NCBI GenBank assembly: GCA_016222805.1
Contig: JACRQG010000033.1
Location: 1-64,000, forward strand
Reading direction: 5' to 3'
Origin: Verrucomicrobiota bacterium
GTDB lineage: Bacteria; Verrucomicrobiota; Verrucomicrobiia; Opitutales; Opitutaceae
Length of the DNA: 64,000 nt
Numbering within the stretch: the first letter of the stretch is position 1; each line of letters opens with the position of its first letter. Below the pieces are notes generated by a model. It was not told where the DNA came from. It saw only the letters and a program-made list of their open reading frames with translations, and did no database searches. Below are positions 1-8,278 of the stretch, one piece after another. Both the position numbers and the translations under genes were made by a program.

Positions 1-202
1 AACTTGCCAGAGTGCATCCCGCCACACGGCGGATCGCGGAATCGCCGTCAAATCGTGAGCACCCCTTCAGTCACGTAGCGCCACTCAAAATAAATCACTT
101 AGGAGACTCGCACACCACTCTGATTGGACAGCATTGGGGGCCGCCCCGCCCGCACACCGCGAACTGCTCCTCTTTCCTGCCCACACAACGAACCCGCAAG
201 TC

Positions 203-1921
203 CTACCTTGGATTGCGGCCGCCCGCCGCGTCGGGATCCACCCGGTTCAGCTCCACCGGCTCGCGCTGCCAGAGCTTGAGGTAGTCGTTCTCGTAGTCGT
301 ACCGCAGTTCGACATCCGTGATCGTCGCGCCCGCCCCCGGCGCGGCCAGCTGCACGTCCACGACATTGTCTCCGGCGAGCATCACGGTCGGATCCGAGAC
401 GACCCAGTGCGCGTAATACTCGGCCGCGTCAGGCGGACGCGGTGCCGTTTTCAGGATCGCCCGCACCGCCACCTCTCCGGCGGCCCTCAGGCGCCGCTCA
501 TTGAACTCGACCGCCGCGACGGCACCGCCCGGCGCGCCCCTCCAGCCGACGCGCACCTCGCAGGACTTGAGCGGAAACGGCACCAACTCGGTTCGCTCCG
601 CCACGGGCAGGCGCAGGCGCAGCCGGCCGTCGGCTCCGGCCTTCGCTGGCAGCTGCTTGCCGTACGCGTAAGAACCCGGGCCGTCGTTGTAGTAACTCTT
701 GGTCACGGCGAAGACCTTCGACTGTCCCAGCAGGTTCTCCGGCCGCGCGACGTCGCGCAGGGTGCGATAGGTCAGGTCGTCGTGGGGCCGCGACGAGCCA
801 AACGCATTGTAGAAGTTGAAGAGGTAGAGACCCTCCACCCCCAACTCGCGGTAAACGGCCGTCGCACCCCGGATTTCCTCCAGCGTCGCTTCGCGCGTGA
901 GCTTCACCCCTTCATACCGCTTTACTCCTCCCGCCGGGAAGGGCAGCCGCCAACTCGTCCGCGGGTAGAGCGACGGGTACACCGCCACGTGGTGGCGTCG
1001 CCCGAGCGCGACCAAATCGGCCATCGGCATGTCCCAGGCGAGGGTCATGATCTGCGCCGGCGAAACGAGATCGACCAAGCCCTCCGCCATCCAGCGTTCA
1101 ACCTCGAGCCCGGCGGTGGCACAGTCCGCCAGCGATGGCGGCACCCGCACAAACAGGTACATCCGCCGCCCCGTCTCCCGCGCCAGGGTCCCCAGCCGCT
1201 GCCGCACGTGGCGCACCAGCTCCGTCAGCAGCGGCGCCCCCGCCGCGGCCTTGCCTTTCGGAAAGAAGACCTGGAAGCGGTTGAAATCCAGTTCGAAGCC
1301 GTCGACGAGATCACGGTTGCGTTCCAGGACCTCACTGACCGTGTCGAGCCGGAGCTGGCGCACCGCCGCGTGCGAGAAGTCGAGCAGGTTGCCGTACGCC
1401 GGCTGCCACGGCAGCGGCGACTCCTTGATCGTATACTGCTCCCGGTGGGCGAACCAGAACTCACTCGTCATCGAATGCTCGTCCGGCTTCACCATGAAGT
1501 GCGCGTCGTTCATCCGGATGCTCGGGATGAAAAAGAGGCCCAGTCGCTTGGCCGCCTCGCCGGCCGTGCGCACGGCATCGGCTCCCTGCGCGAGGCACAC
1601 GCGGGCGTTCTCCATGCGCTTCGCCATCAACGAGCCCGGGGTCTCGTCCGGCGCCTTGCGCCAGCCCACGCGGCTGGCCACGCGGGTGTTGTAGTAGAGC
1701 AGATCCCCTCCCATGCCGACACAGTAGGCGAGCGTGCGGACCGGCGTATCGGCGAGCGCGCCGATGTTGGCCCGCAACAAGGCTTCGGACTTCGCCCGAT
1801 CCGGCAGCACGAACGCCAGATCCGCATCATCATTGAACACCACGCCAAAGTCCGGACGCGGCCGGGCGGAGGCCGCCGCTCCGGCAACACCTCCCGCCGC
1901 CAGGATCCACACGATGAGCAT
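203..1921 (-). CDS. Secreted family-10-like glycosidase (TIM-barrel) protein
   Basis: About 572 residues. The N-terminus (MLIVWILAAGGVAGAAA) is a signal peptide, so the product is exported. Residues about 25-400 look like a (beta/alpha)8 barrel of the family 10-like glycosylhydrolase type, with the acidic strand-end motif GFELDFNR at about 208-215. The last 150 residues look like a beta-sandwich. The frame stays open to 2173, where an ATG overlaps the previous stop (TAATG) behind GGAGGAAG. I prefer 1921 because the intervening 250 bases contain a palindromic repeat and encode no plausible protein. It is the last gene of the Asp-box/TonB receptor operon and probably acts on the same glycan. 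Substrate unknown. Confidence 0.72.
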   Translation of the reverse strand: MLIVWILAAGGVAGAAASARPRPDFGVVFNDDADLAFVLPDRAKSEALLRANIGALADTPVRTLAYCVGMGGDLLYYNTRVASRVGWRKAPDETPGSLMAKRMENARVCLAQGADAVRTAGEAAKRLGLFFIPSIRMNDAHFMVKPDEHSMTSEFWFAHREQYTIKESPLPWQPAYGNLLDFSHAAVRQLRLDTVSEVLERNRDLVDGFELDFNRFQVFFPKGKAAAGAPLLTELVRHVRQRLGTLARETGRRMYLFVRVPPSLADCATAGLEVERWMAEGLVDLVSPAQIMTLAWDMPMADLVALGRRHHVAVYPSLYPRTSWRLPFPAGGVKRYEGVKLTREATLEEIRGATAVYRELGVEGLYLFNFYNAFGSSRPHDDLTYRTLRDVARPENLLGQSKVFAVTKSYYNDGPGSYAYGKQLPAKAGADGRLRLRLPVAERTELVPFPLKSCEVRVGWRGAPGGAVAAVEFNERRLRAAGEVAVRAILKTAPRPPDAAEYYAHWVVSDPTVMLAGDNVVDVQLAAPGAGATITDVELRYDYENDYLKLWQREPVELNRVDPDAAGGRNPR

Positions 1922-1995
1922 CGCTAACCCGGCCCGACCCCAGCGGATGGCCCCGCCTTCGCCCCACCGCGCCCAAACACCCTCCGCCCTGTGGG

Positions 1996-2066
1996 CGCGA
2001 CGACCTCGTCGCGCGGGCGAGGGTGACCACGATGCGCCTTCGCGGGGTGAGGTCACCCCGCCTACA
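1996..2066. repeat. Two-hairpin intergenic palindrome
   Basis: Two perfect or near-perfect inverted repeats lie here: CGCGACGA..TCGTCGCG at 1997-2014 and GCGGGGTGAGGTCACCCCGC at 2043-2062. They have the same two-arm layout, with a GTAG-type end on the minus strand, as the repeats at 20978 and 22665. The element sits between two genes of the operon, so it would form RNA hairpins in the transcript. Confidence 0.5.
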
Positions 2067-2172
2067 CGGTCAGTCTCCTCTTCTGCCAAGGAAACTCCGG
2101 GCATACGGCTCGGCCCGCCGGTTCTGGTTTCAGGTTCCCGCACGTCGCCGCCGGCTGTTCGTTCGATCCTCA

Positions 2173-3921
2173 TTACTTCCTCCGCATTTCCACGCTGGCC
2201 AGGCTCACACCCGCTCCCTTCGCCTCGGCCCGGAATTCCACGCGCAGGTAGTTCACTCCGTGCCGGGCAGGTCGCCGGGCCGAAACCTCGGCCACCGTCC
2301 GGCCATCGACCGCGATGCGGATCTTCCCCGCCCGATCCAGCGCCGTCCAGTCCAGGACGATGGCATGCGGGCCCGTGCCGGTCTTCGGCCCAAGATCGTT
2401 CCACGCCACGGTCGCCACGGCATGCTCTGCCGCCCGCTCGTCATCCACTCGCGTGAAGTGATCGTTCAGGCAGAGCTGCAGGCCGGACACACCTTCTGAG
2501 GCTTCCAACCGCAGGCGAACTTCCCCGTCGGTCGCCGCGGGAAAGTTCCAGGAGGCTCCCTGACGCCCCGCGGAACTGGCGGGCAACTCCAGTCGCCGGC
2601 CGCCCTCACGGCCGGATCCGACGCGAATACCCTCCGCGCCATACTGCGTCCACGCCACCAGCCCATGGGAAAGATCGTCCTGCACCGCGGTTTCCTCCAG
2701 CCACGCCGGGTCAAAGAGGAAGAGGGCCCGCTTGCCCTCGCCCTGCCCACTCACGACGACGACGCGCCCGGAGTCGGTTTCCACCGCCGAAGGATAGGCG
2801 GTGCCCCGGTCCCCGCGCGCCACCGCCACCGTTTCCTGCCAGACTTCCCGAAATCCCCGCCAGGTCCGGCCCTCGTCGCCGCTGATGGCGGCATGGAGCA
2901 CCTCCCGACCTCCCATGGCATAGCTGCGGGGATCGGACCAGTTCTGGCACGCGTTGGTGAAGAGCACGATTCTCCCGTCCCGAAGCCGCAGCAGCCCTGC
3001 CGGTGAATCCGAGGAGATGAACTCCGTGCGCGACAGTGGCGCCCAGCGGTGTCCGTCGGAGGAAGAGGATTCCCACAGGCGACCGCCGCGATCGCGCACG
3101 AGCATCCAGACGCGATCGCGCAGTTCCAGGAGCACCGGCTCAATCGCCCCGTAGCGCGTCGCATTCGGGCCAGCCAGCGCGAGCGAGAGCGTGTCCGGCG
3201 ACAATCGCCAGGTCTGGCCCGCGTCGTCCGAGTGATACACGAAGGTGTCGTTCCAACCATGATCGGGACCGCTGGCCGGCGGTTTTTCCCGCTCCGGAAT
3301 GGCCCGCGCCACCGCGAGCACCAGCCGGCCGGTGCGGAGTTGGGTGAAACCCCGAATCGAGCCCACATAGCCCGGCACGATGCGCCGGGGCTCCGACCAG
3401 CGCGCGGCGGCGCGCACCCGGGACGCATGGTACACCTCGTAGAGCCGCCCGCGATATCCGCCCGGCCCTTCTCCGTAGAGGTGGACCACCGCGTGCAAAC
3501 CTCCATCGGCAGCCTCCAGCACCTGGACCGCGTAATACGCCTTGCCCGGGAGCGCAAAGGCGACCTCCGGCTCCGGCCACGTCAATCCACCATCGAGCGA
3601 TCGCCGAACCTCCACCGCATCGCTGGCCGGCTTGGCGATGCCATAGAGTTCCAGCGTGCCATCGCTCCGCCGCACCAGGCACATCTCGTTGGTCGGCGCC
3701 GGCCGCACCACCACGGGAGCCCGCACGGCGGCCATCGCGTCCGGTTTGGGTCGCAGCTGGATCCCGAACGGATTCGAAAACGGCTCGGCCGCGGCCACTG
3801 GCACCGCTCCCACCCAACACGCCAGCACGAGCCCGAGAGCCCGGCCAACCGACCGGAAGCGATATTTGTCCGTTGCCCGCCTGGGCGATGACACCCTCGC
3901 CTTCAACGGGAAAGGGCTCAT
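2173..3921 (-). CDS. Asp-box (sialidase-fold) secreted protein with C-terminal LamG-like domain
   Basis: 582 residues. A long signal peptide ends near residue 45 (VAAAEPF). The propeller carries Asp-boxes SLDGGLTW (about 108-115), SDDAGQTW and SGDEGRTW plus a degenerate one (SSDGHRW), the signature of the six-bladed sialidase fold. The C-terminal 150 residues form a lectin/LamG-like sandwich, with WNFP and LCLNDHF motifs shared with the protein at 11062. I see no FRIP-type arginine motif before the first Asp-box, so true sialidase (GH33) activity is doubtful. The start at 3921 overlaps the preceding stop by ATGA, so translation is probably coupled. The frame extends upstream, but that part lies inside the neighbouring gene. 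Confidence 0.8.
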   Translation of the reverse strand: MSPFPLKARVSSPRRATDKYRFRSVGRALGLVLACWVGAVPVAAAEPFSNPFGIQLRPKPDAMAAVRAPVVVRPAPTNEMCLVRRSDGTLELYGIAKPASDAVEVRRSLDGGLTWPEPEVAFALPGKAYYAVQVLEAADGGLHAVVHLYGEGPGGYRGRLYEVYHASRVRAAARWSEPRRIVPGYVGSIRGFTQLRTGRLVLAVARAIPEREKPPASGPDHGWNDTFVYHSDDAGQTWRLSPDTLSLALAGPNATRYGAIEPVLLELRDRVWMLVRDRGGRLWESSSSDGHRWAPLSRTEFISSDSPAGLLRLRDGRIVLFTNACQNWSDPRSYAMGGREVLHAAISGDEGRTWRGFREVWQETVAVARGDRGTAYPSAVETDSGRVVVVSGQGEGKRALFLFDPAWLEETAVQDDLSHGLVAWTQYGAEGIRVGSGREGGRRLELPASSAGRQGASWNFPAATDGEVRLRLEASEGVSGLQLCLNDHFTRVDDERAAEHAVATVAWNDLGPKTGTGPHAIVLDWTALDRAGKIRIAVDGRTVAEVSARRPARHGVNYLRVEFRAEAKGAGVSLASVEMRRK

Positions 3922-5135
3922 CGTCGCTCCCCGGCAAACCACGCCAGCGGCACGCTCTTGAATTTGAGCGAGAGGAGCTTCCCTCCGACGGGAAAGTGAT
4001 AGTACGTCAACAGCGCCCGTCCGGCGTGAAACGTCACGCTCGTGTACGCGTAGGTGCTGGCCGGATCCTCCTCCAGGTTTCGTCGCGGCCCCCAGGTCTT
4101 TCCTTCGTCCCGGGAAAGCATCGCAGCGAGCGGCGTGCGGGGGCCGCCATGATTTGCCCCCAGCACCGTCTTCTCCGGGTCGCCCCAGGCGACGTGGGGA
4201 TTCCACACCAACAGCCAGTCGCCCGTCCCGGGCACCACCGCCAAGGTAGCCGGGGATTCCGGCGACTCGATCCCCCACGATTCAGCCGCCGACCAGGTTT
4301 CCCCGCCGTCCTCCGAAAGCGACTGCCAGATGTAGCCGGTCTGGGTGCGGATAATCTGCAGCACGCGGCCGTCGCGCCGCTCGACGAGGCCGGGCTCCAT
4401 CGCTCCCCGCTTCGGGGCCGACACGGACGTTGGGCTGCGCCGCCAGGTGCGACCGTCGTCATCCGACAGGTACACCGAAGTGCGGAAATCGTCGTTCTTC
4501 GTCCACACCCGCGCGGTGCTGGCGACCGGCGCGAGCAGTCTCCCCGAGCGCAGTTGGATCACGCGCGCGTTGTTCATCACGTGGTAGCCGGGATCGGCGG
4601 TGACGAGCACCGGGGCACCCCACGTCTGCGCCTCGTCGGTCGACCGCCGGACGTAGACCTTCAGATCCGTCAGCGAGTTCTTCTGCAGGTAGAAGAACAG
4701 CACGTCGCCAGTCCGCGAACGCAGGAGGGAGACCGACATGACGTTGGCGCGGCCCGAGTTCTCCTGCAGGGTGGTCGGTGCTTCCCAGGTCCGACCGCCG
4801 TCCCGCGAACGCGCCGCCGAAATGCGCGCCGGCGCATCGTCGCGGGAACCGCCGTAAAACTCCGACCAGGCGGCCAGCAGGCTGCCATCGCGGCATACGA
4901 GCACGTCGGCCTCGGTGTGACGCGGGTTTTCCGTCGTGGCGCGCGCGAGGAACGACTCGATGATCTCCTCCGCCGCGGACGCCGACAGGCAGCACCCGAG
5001 GAGACCCACGCGCGCCAGGGAAAGCACGCGCGCACCGATCCGCGCGTACCGGCGGCCTTTCCTCCGACGGAGCGGCAGAGGGCCGAAGCCGCCGGATCCC
5101 CGGACGCGAGAGGCTGGCATGGAGGCCCCTGTCAT
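3918..5135 (-). CDS. Asp-box (sialidase-fold) exo-glycosidase-like secreted protein
   Basis: 405 residues from the ATG two bases after the receptor stop. A second ATG at 5120 (MPASRV) is equally possible. A basic N-region and the hydrophobic stretch LARVGLLGCCLSASAA form a signal peptide. Five Asp-boxes are visible: SRDGGRTW, STDEAQTW, SDDDGRTW, SEDGGETW and SRDEGKTW. That fits a single-domain sialidase-fold enzyme of ordinary length. No FRIP arginine motif is evident, so the sugar removed cannot be named. It lies between the TonB receptor and another Asp-box gene, which suggests joint action on one glycan at the cell surface or in the periplasm. Confidence 0.82.
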   Translation of the reverse strand: MTGASMPASRVRGSGGFGPLPLRRRKGRRYARIGARVLSLARVGLLGCCLSASAAEEIIESFLARATTENPRHTEADVLVCRDGSLLAAWSEFYGGSRDDAPARISAARSRDGGRTWEAPTTLQENSGRANVMSVSLLRSRTGDVLFFYLQKNSLTDLKVYVRRSTDEAQTWGAPVLVTADPGYHVMNNARVIQLRSGRLLAPVASTARVWTKNDDFRTSVYLSDDDGRTWRRSPTSVSAPKRGAMEPGLVERRDGRVLQIIRTQTGYIWQSLSEDGGETWSAAESWGIESPESPATLAVVPGTGDWLLVWNPHVAWGDPEKTVLGANHGGPRTPLAAMLSRDEGKTWGPRRNLEEDPASTYAYTSVTFHAGRALLTYYHFPVGGKLLSLKFKSVPLAWFAGERR

Positions 5136-5137
5136 CG

Positions 5138-8100
5138 TCAGAACTGGGTCCGAAGACCGACCGTCACCATCGTGCCGAAGTTCTGGTACGACTGCGGCCG
5201 CGTCCAGTTGGGCGTGCCGGGCCCCGCGCGCTCCGTGCGCTTGTTAGCGCCGTTGAAGTTGCGCGCGCCGCCGTAGGCGGTGAAGCGCTTGGCGAAGCGG
5301 TACTCGAACGACCAGTCCTGCGTGATCTGCGGCGCCACGTAGGAACGCGTGCCGGCCGGCACCGTGGCGCTCGCCGCGACCGCCGCGCCCGGGACCTTGT
5401 AGGCGTAGGCCACGTTGTAGCGGAGCGAGAACGATCGACGGCTGTAGCTTAGGCCCCAGTTGATGTTCTTGTGCGCGAAGTTCGTGAAGTCCTCCGCATT
5501 CGGCCCGCTCAGTTTCGCGATCGTGGCGTTGGCAAAGGTCGAGAACCCCTTTGCCCACGCCGGCAGGAAGTTCAGGTTCTGGCGCCAGCTGACCTCGTAG
5601 CCCTCGACCGTGGCATCGCCGCCGTTGGTCTTGGTGATGATCTCGTAGTCGAGGTAGTCGTCGTTCAAGCCATAGGTCTCGAGCTGCTCCAGGGTCGCGG
5701 GGCCGCGCACCTGCAGGAAGAAGTTCTTGATGTCCTTCCGGAACAGGCTGAGCGATACCACGGCGCCCCGGATGCCATAACCCTCGAACGATAGGTCGAA
5801 GTTGTCCGCCGACCACGGTTGCAGCCCGGAATTCACCACCGTCGCCGTGCGCACGGCCGCGGTGGGATCCGACACCGTGATGCTCGGCACGACCTCGCTG
5901 AGCGCCGGCCGCCCCAGCGTCTTCGCATAGGCCGCGCGCATCACCAGGTTCTCCGTGACGTAGAACGTGCCGTTGAGACTGGGATAATAGTCGGAGTAGG
6001 CGCGCTCCGCCGTCGCCCCGCGTTCCGTATAGCGGAGCTTCGCCGTGGTAAGGGCGTCGGTGGAGACGAGGATCGGGCGCCCGGTCGCATCGCGCAGCAG
6101 GTTGCCGTTGGCGTCCTGGCGGTAGGTCGCGCGGATGTCATCCTTGGGACCGGCCCCTTCATCCTCGGTCTTCTCAAAGCGCACTCCGCCGACCAGCCAG
6201 AGGCGGTTGTCGAGGAACTTGATGTCGCCGCGCACGTAGGCGGCGGAGATCGTCTCCTGGAAGAACCGCGAGTTGGCGACGCCCGACTGGTAGGCGGAGG
6301 CTTCGTTGACCGTGAACCACTCGGGGTGGGCCTGGAACAGGTCGTAGTATTTCACCGGGCTGATCCACTTCACCTTCAGGGTGTCGTTGAAGAATGACTG
6401 CCGCGACAGCGACTCGTTGGTGAGATCGTAGCTTCCGGCAAGGCGGCTGACCCCGGTGGGCGGCGCAAAGGTCCAGGTCTGCAGGATCGAGGTGCGGTCC
6501 TTGCGCTGGCGGTTGAGGTTGAAACCGGTCTTGAGGACCACCGGGTTGCTCCAGGCGAAGACCCGCGAGATGTTGGCCGACAGGCTCTTCATGTCGGTGC
6601 GAATATCCTCGGGCTGGCTGGTTGGATTGCCGAGGGTCAGCTGCGCGTTGTCGTAGGGATCGACCGGCGCCCCGGCGCGGTTCAGCACCGTCAGGCGCGG
6701 GGCATAGCGATCGTAGATGCCGTCAAAGCCCTCGCCGCGCACCACCAGCGAGCCGAGCGAGGCGGTCCCGATGGTCCGAAAGAAACCGTGCTCGAGGTCC
6801 TTGCGTTCATCCCAGCTGCGCGAGAAGTTGGCGTTGACGTCCCACTTGTAGAGAGAGCCCTCATGGAGGTACCGGAGGACCGCGGCGGAGGTGCCCCGCG
6901 TGCGGTCGCCGTAGGTCATGGTCTGCCGCACCGTGTCGTTGCCCGCCGCCGCCCCCTGCGTGAAGGTCGGGCCGCCGGTGTTGCCCGTGCCCCACGCGGT
7001 GGCGAAGACGTTCTGCCGCGTCGGCGTGTTGATCTGCACGTGCTCAACGTTCAGCCGCAGGGCGTTTTCGCGATTGATGCGCCAGTCGAAGGTGGTCGAC
7101 GCGAGCTGCCGCTCCGTCGTCTGCAGCACGTTCTGGATCGTCGAGGTCGTCAGCACCCCGCGGATCAGGTCCCACGTGGGTGAATCGTAATCCATGTCGT
7201 AGACCCGGAGCATGCTGCTGAGGTTGATCGTGAAGGCGACGGCCTTGTTGACCGGGTGGGAGTAATTGAGGTCAAAGCCCGGCTGGATCGCGCGTTCGTT
7301 GGAATGGGGATCGCTGCCCACGCGGGTGTTGAAACCCGGGGGATCGAGCCGGTGGTCCGAGTTGTAGGCCGCGTAGGTGTTGATCCGCAGCTGGCGGCGC
7401 GGGTTGGCAAAACCGCTCTTGCCGACGATGTTCACGGTGCCGCCCACGGCGTTGGCGGGACGATCGGGTGTCGGCACCTTGGTGATCTCGATCCGGTCGA
7501 CGCTGCCGGAGGAGCTGGCGGCGAGGTCGAAGTTGCGATCGATGGACGGCGAGGACACCTCCGCACCGTCGATCATGAAGATCACCCCGCCCGCCGGCAT
7601 GCCGCGGATCGAGGCCGAGCCCGCGGTCTGCGGGGCCCCGACAATCGAGATGCCAGGGGTGTACTTGAGGTACTCGCCGATATTGCCGTCGCCGAGATCC
7701 CCGATCTCGTCGAGCACCACCACATTCTTGATGTTCGGAGCATACTTCTGTTCGTTGATCGCGGCCGCCGCGGCGCTGAGGGCGGTGGCCTCCACCACAA
7801 AGTCCTCCATCCGCAACACCCCGGGTTGCGTGGCCGAGGTCTGGTTCCGGGGCAACGTAAGCTCGAAGTCGCGGCGCGTCGTCTCGCCCGCCGGCACCCG
7901 CACGGTGGAATTCTGCGCCTCGAGGCCCGTGAACGTCACCCGCAGCCGCACGTCGCCGGCGGCGACGCCGCCCAGCCGGTATTCGCCGTTTTCGTTGGTG
8001 AACGTCTCCAGCGTTGTCCCCTCGATGCTGACCCGGGCGTTGTTGAGGTAGATGCCGTTCGAGGCATTCAGCACCCGGCCCTCGATGGTCCCCATCGCAC

Positions 8101-8278
8101 CCTGCGCCCGGGAGAAGATCGGCCCCAGCACCAGGCCCAACGCAAGGAGGCCCCAGCCGGCAGTCCCTCGCAGGAATCTGCCTGGAAACAGGGTTCGCGC
8201 CGGTCGCCCTGGGTGCGTCGAAAGCTCCGAGATTGCGCCCTGGGTCAACGGGGAGGCTGGTGTAGTCACGGTTTTCAT
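5138..8278 (-). CDS. TonB-dependent receptor (outer-membrane glycan/metabolite importer)
   Basis: 1046 residues. An extended signal region ends near FSRAQG. A carboxypeptidase-regulatory-like beta-sandwich follows (GTIEGRVLNASNGIYLNNARVSIEGT). The plug comes next (VVVLDEIGDLGDGNIGEYLKYTPGISI, then VDRIEITKVPTPDRPANAVGGTVN), then the long 22-strand barrel, ending in an aromatic residue (GLRTQF). The barrel opens with the usual AYNSD/FDLNYSHP strands. The ATG at 8278 overlaps the upstream stop by ATGA. Its neighbours are three Asp-box proteins and a glycosidase, so it probably imports the oligosaccharides they release. No dedicated SusD partner was found, as is usual for this family in Opitutaceae. 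Confidence 0.9.
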   Translation of the reverse strand: MKTVTTPASPLTQGAISELSTHPGRPARTLFPGRFLRGTAGWGLLALGLVLGPIFSRAQGAMGTIEGRVLNASNGIYLNNARVSIEGTTLETFTNENGEYRLGGVAAGDVRLRVTFTGLEAQNSTVRVPAGETTRRDFELTLPRNQTSATQPGVLRMEDFVVEATALSAAAAAINEQKYAPNIKNVVVLDEIGDLGDGNIGEYLKYTPGISIVGAPQTAGSASIRGMPAGGVIFMIDGAEVSSPSIDRNFDLAASSSGSVDRIEITKVPTPDRPANAVGGTVNIVGKSGFANPRRQLRINTYAAYNSDHRLDPPGFNTRVGSDPHSNERAIQPGFDLNYSHPVNKAVAFTINLSSMLRVYDMDYDSPTWDLIRGVLTTSTIQNVLQTTERQLASTTFDWRINRENALRLNVEHVQINTPTRQNVFATAWGTGNTGGPTFTQGAAAGNDTVRQTMTYGDRTRGTSAAVLRYLHEGSLYKWDVNANFSRSWDERKDLEHGFFRTIGTASLGSLVVRGEGFDGIYDRYAPRLTVLNRAGAPVDPYDNAQLTLGNPTSQPEDIRTDMKSLSANISRVFAWSNPVVLKTGFNLNRQRKDRTSILQTWTFAPPTGVSRLAGSYDLTNESLSRQSFFNDTLKVKWISPVKYYDLFQAHPEWFTVNEASAYQSGVANSRFFQETISAAYVRGDIKFLDNRLWLVGGVRFEKTEDEGAGPKDDIRATYRQDANGNLLRDATGRPILVSTDALTTAKLRYTERGATAERAYSDYYPSLNGTFYVTENLVMRAAYAKTLGRPALSEVVPSITVSDPTAAVRTATVVNSGLQPWSADNFDLSFEGYGIRGAVVSLSLFRKDIKNFFLQVRGPATLEQLETYGLNDDYLDYEIITKTNGGDATVEGYEVSWRQNLNFLPAWAKGFSTFANATIAKLSGPNAEDFTNFAHKNINWGLSYSRRSFSLRYNVAYAYKVPGAAVAASATVPAGTRSYVAPQITQDWSFEYRFAKRFTAYGGARNFNGANKRTERAGPGTPNWTRPQSYQNFGTMVTVGLRTQF

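Noticed and set aside
1-202. Short plus-strand frame at the left edge
   Set aside because: No domain or signal, no ribosome site, and it runs antisense into the glycosidase end. The stretch shows nothing else clear.
134-1927. Plus-strand frame of 597 residues
   Set aside because: Antisense to the family-10-like glycosidase. No signal or motif, and strongly Arg/His-rich.
1922-2173. N-terminal extension of the glycosidase from the TAATG start
   Set aside because: Although GGAGGAAG precedes it, the encoded residues cross a palindromic repeat and come before a good signal peptide, so the later ATG is preferred.
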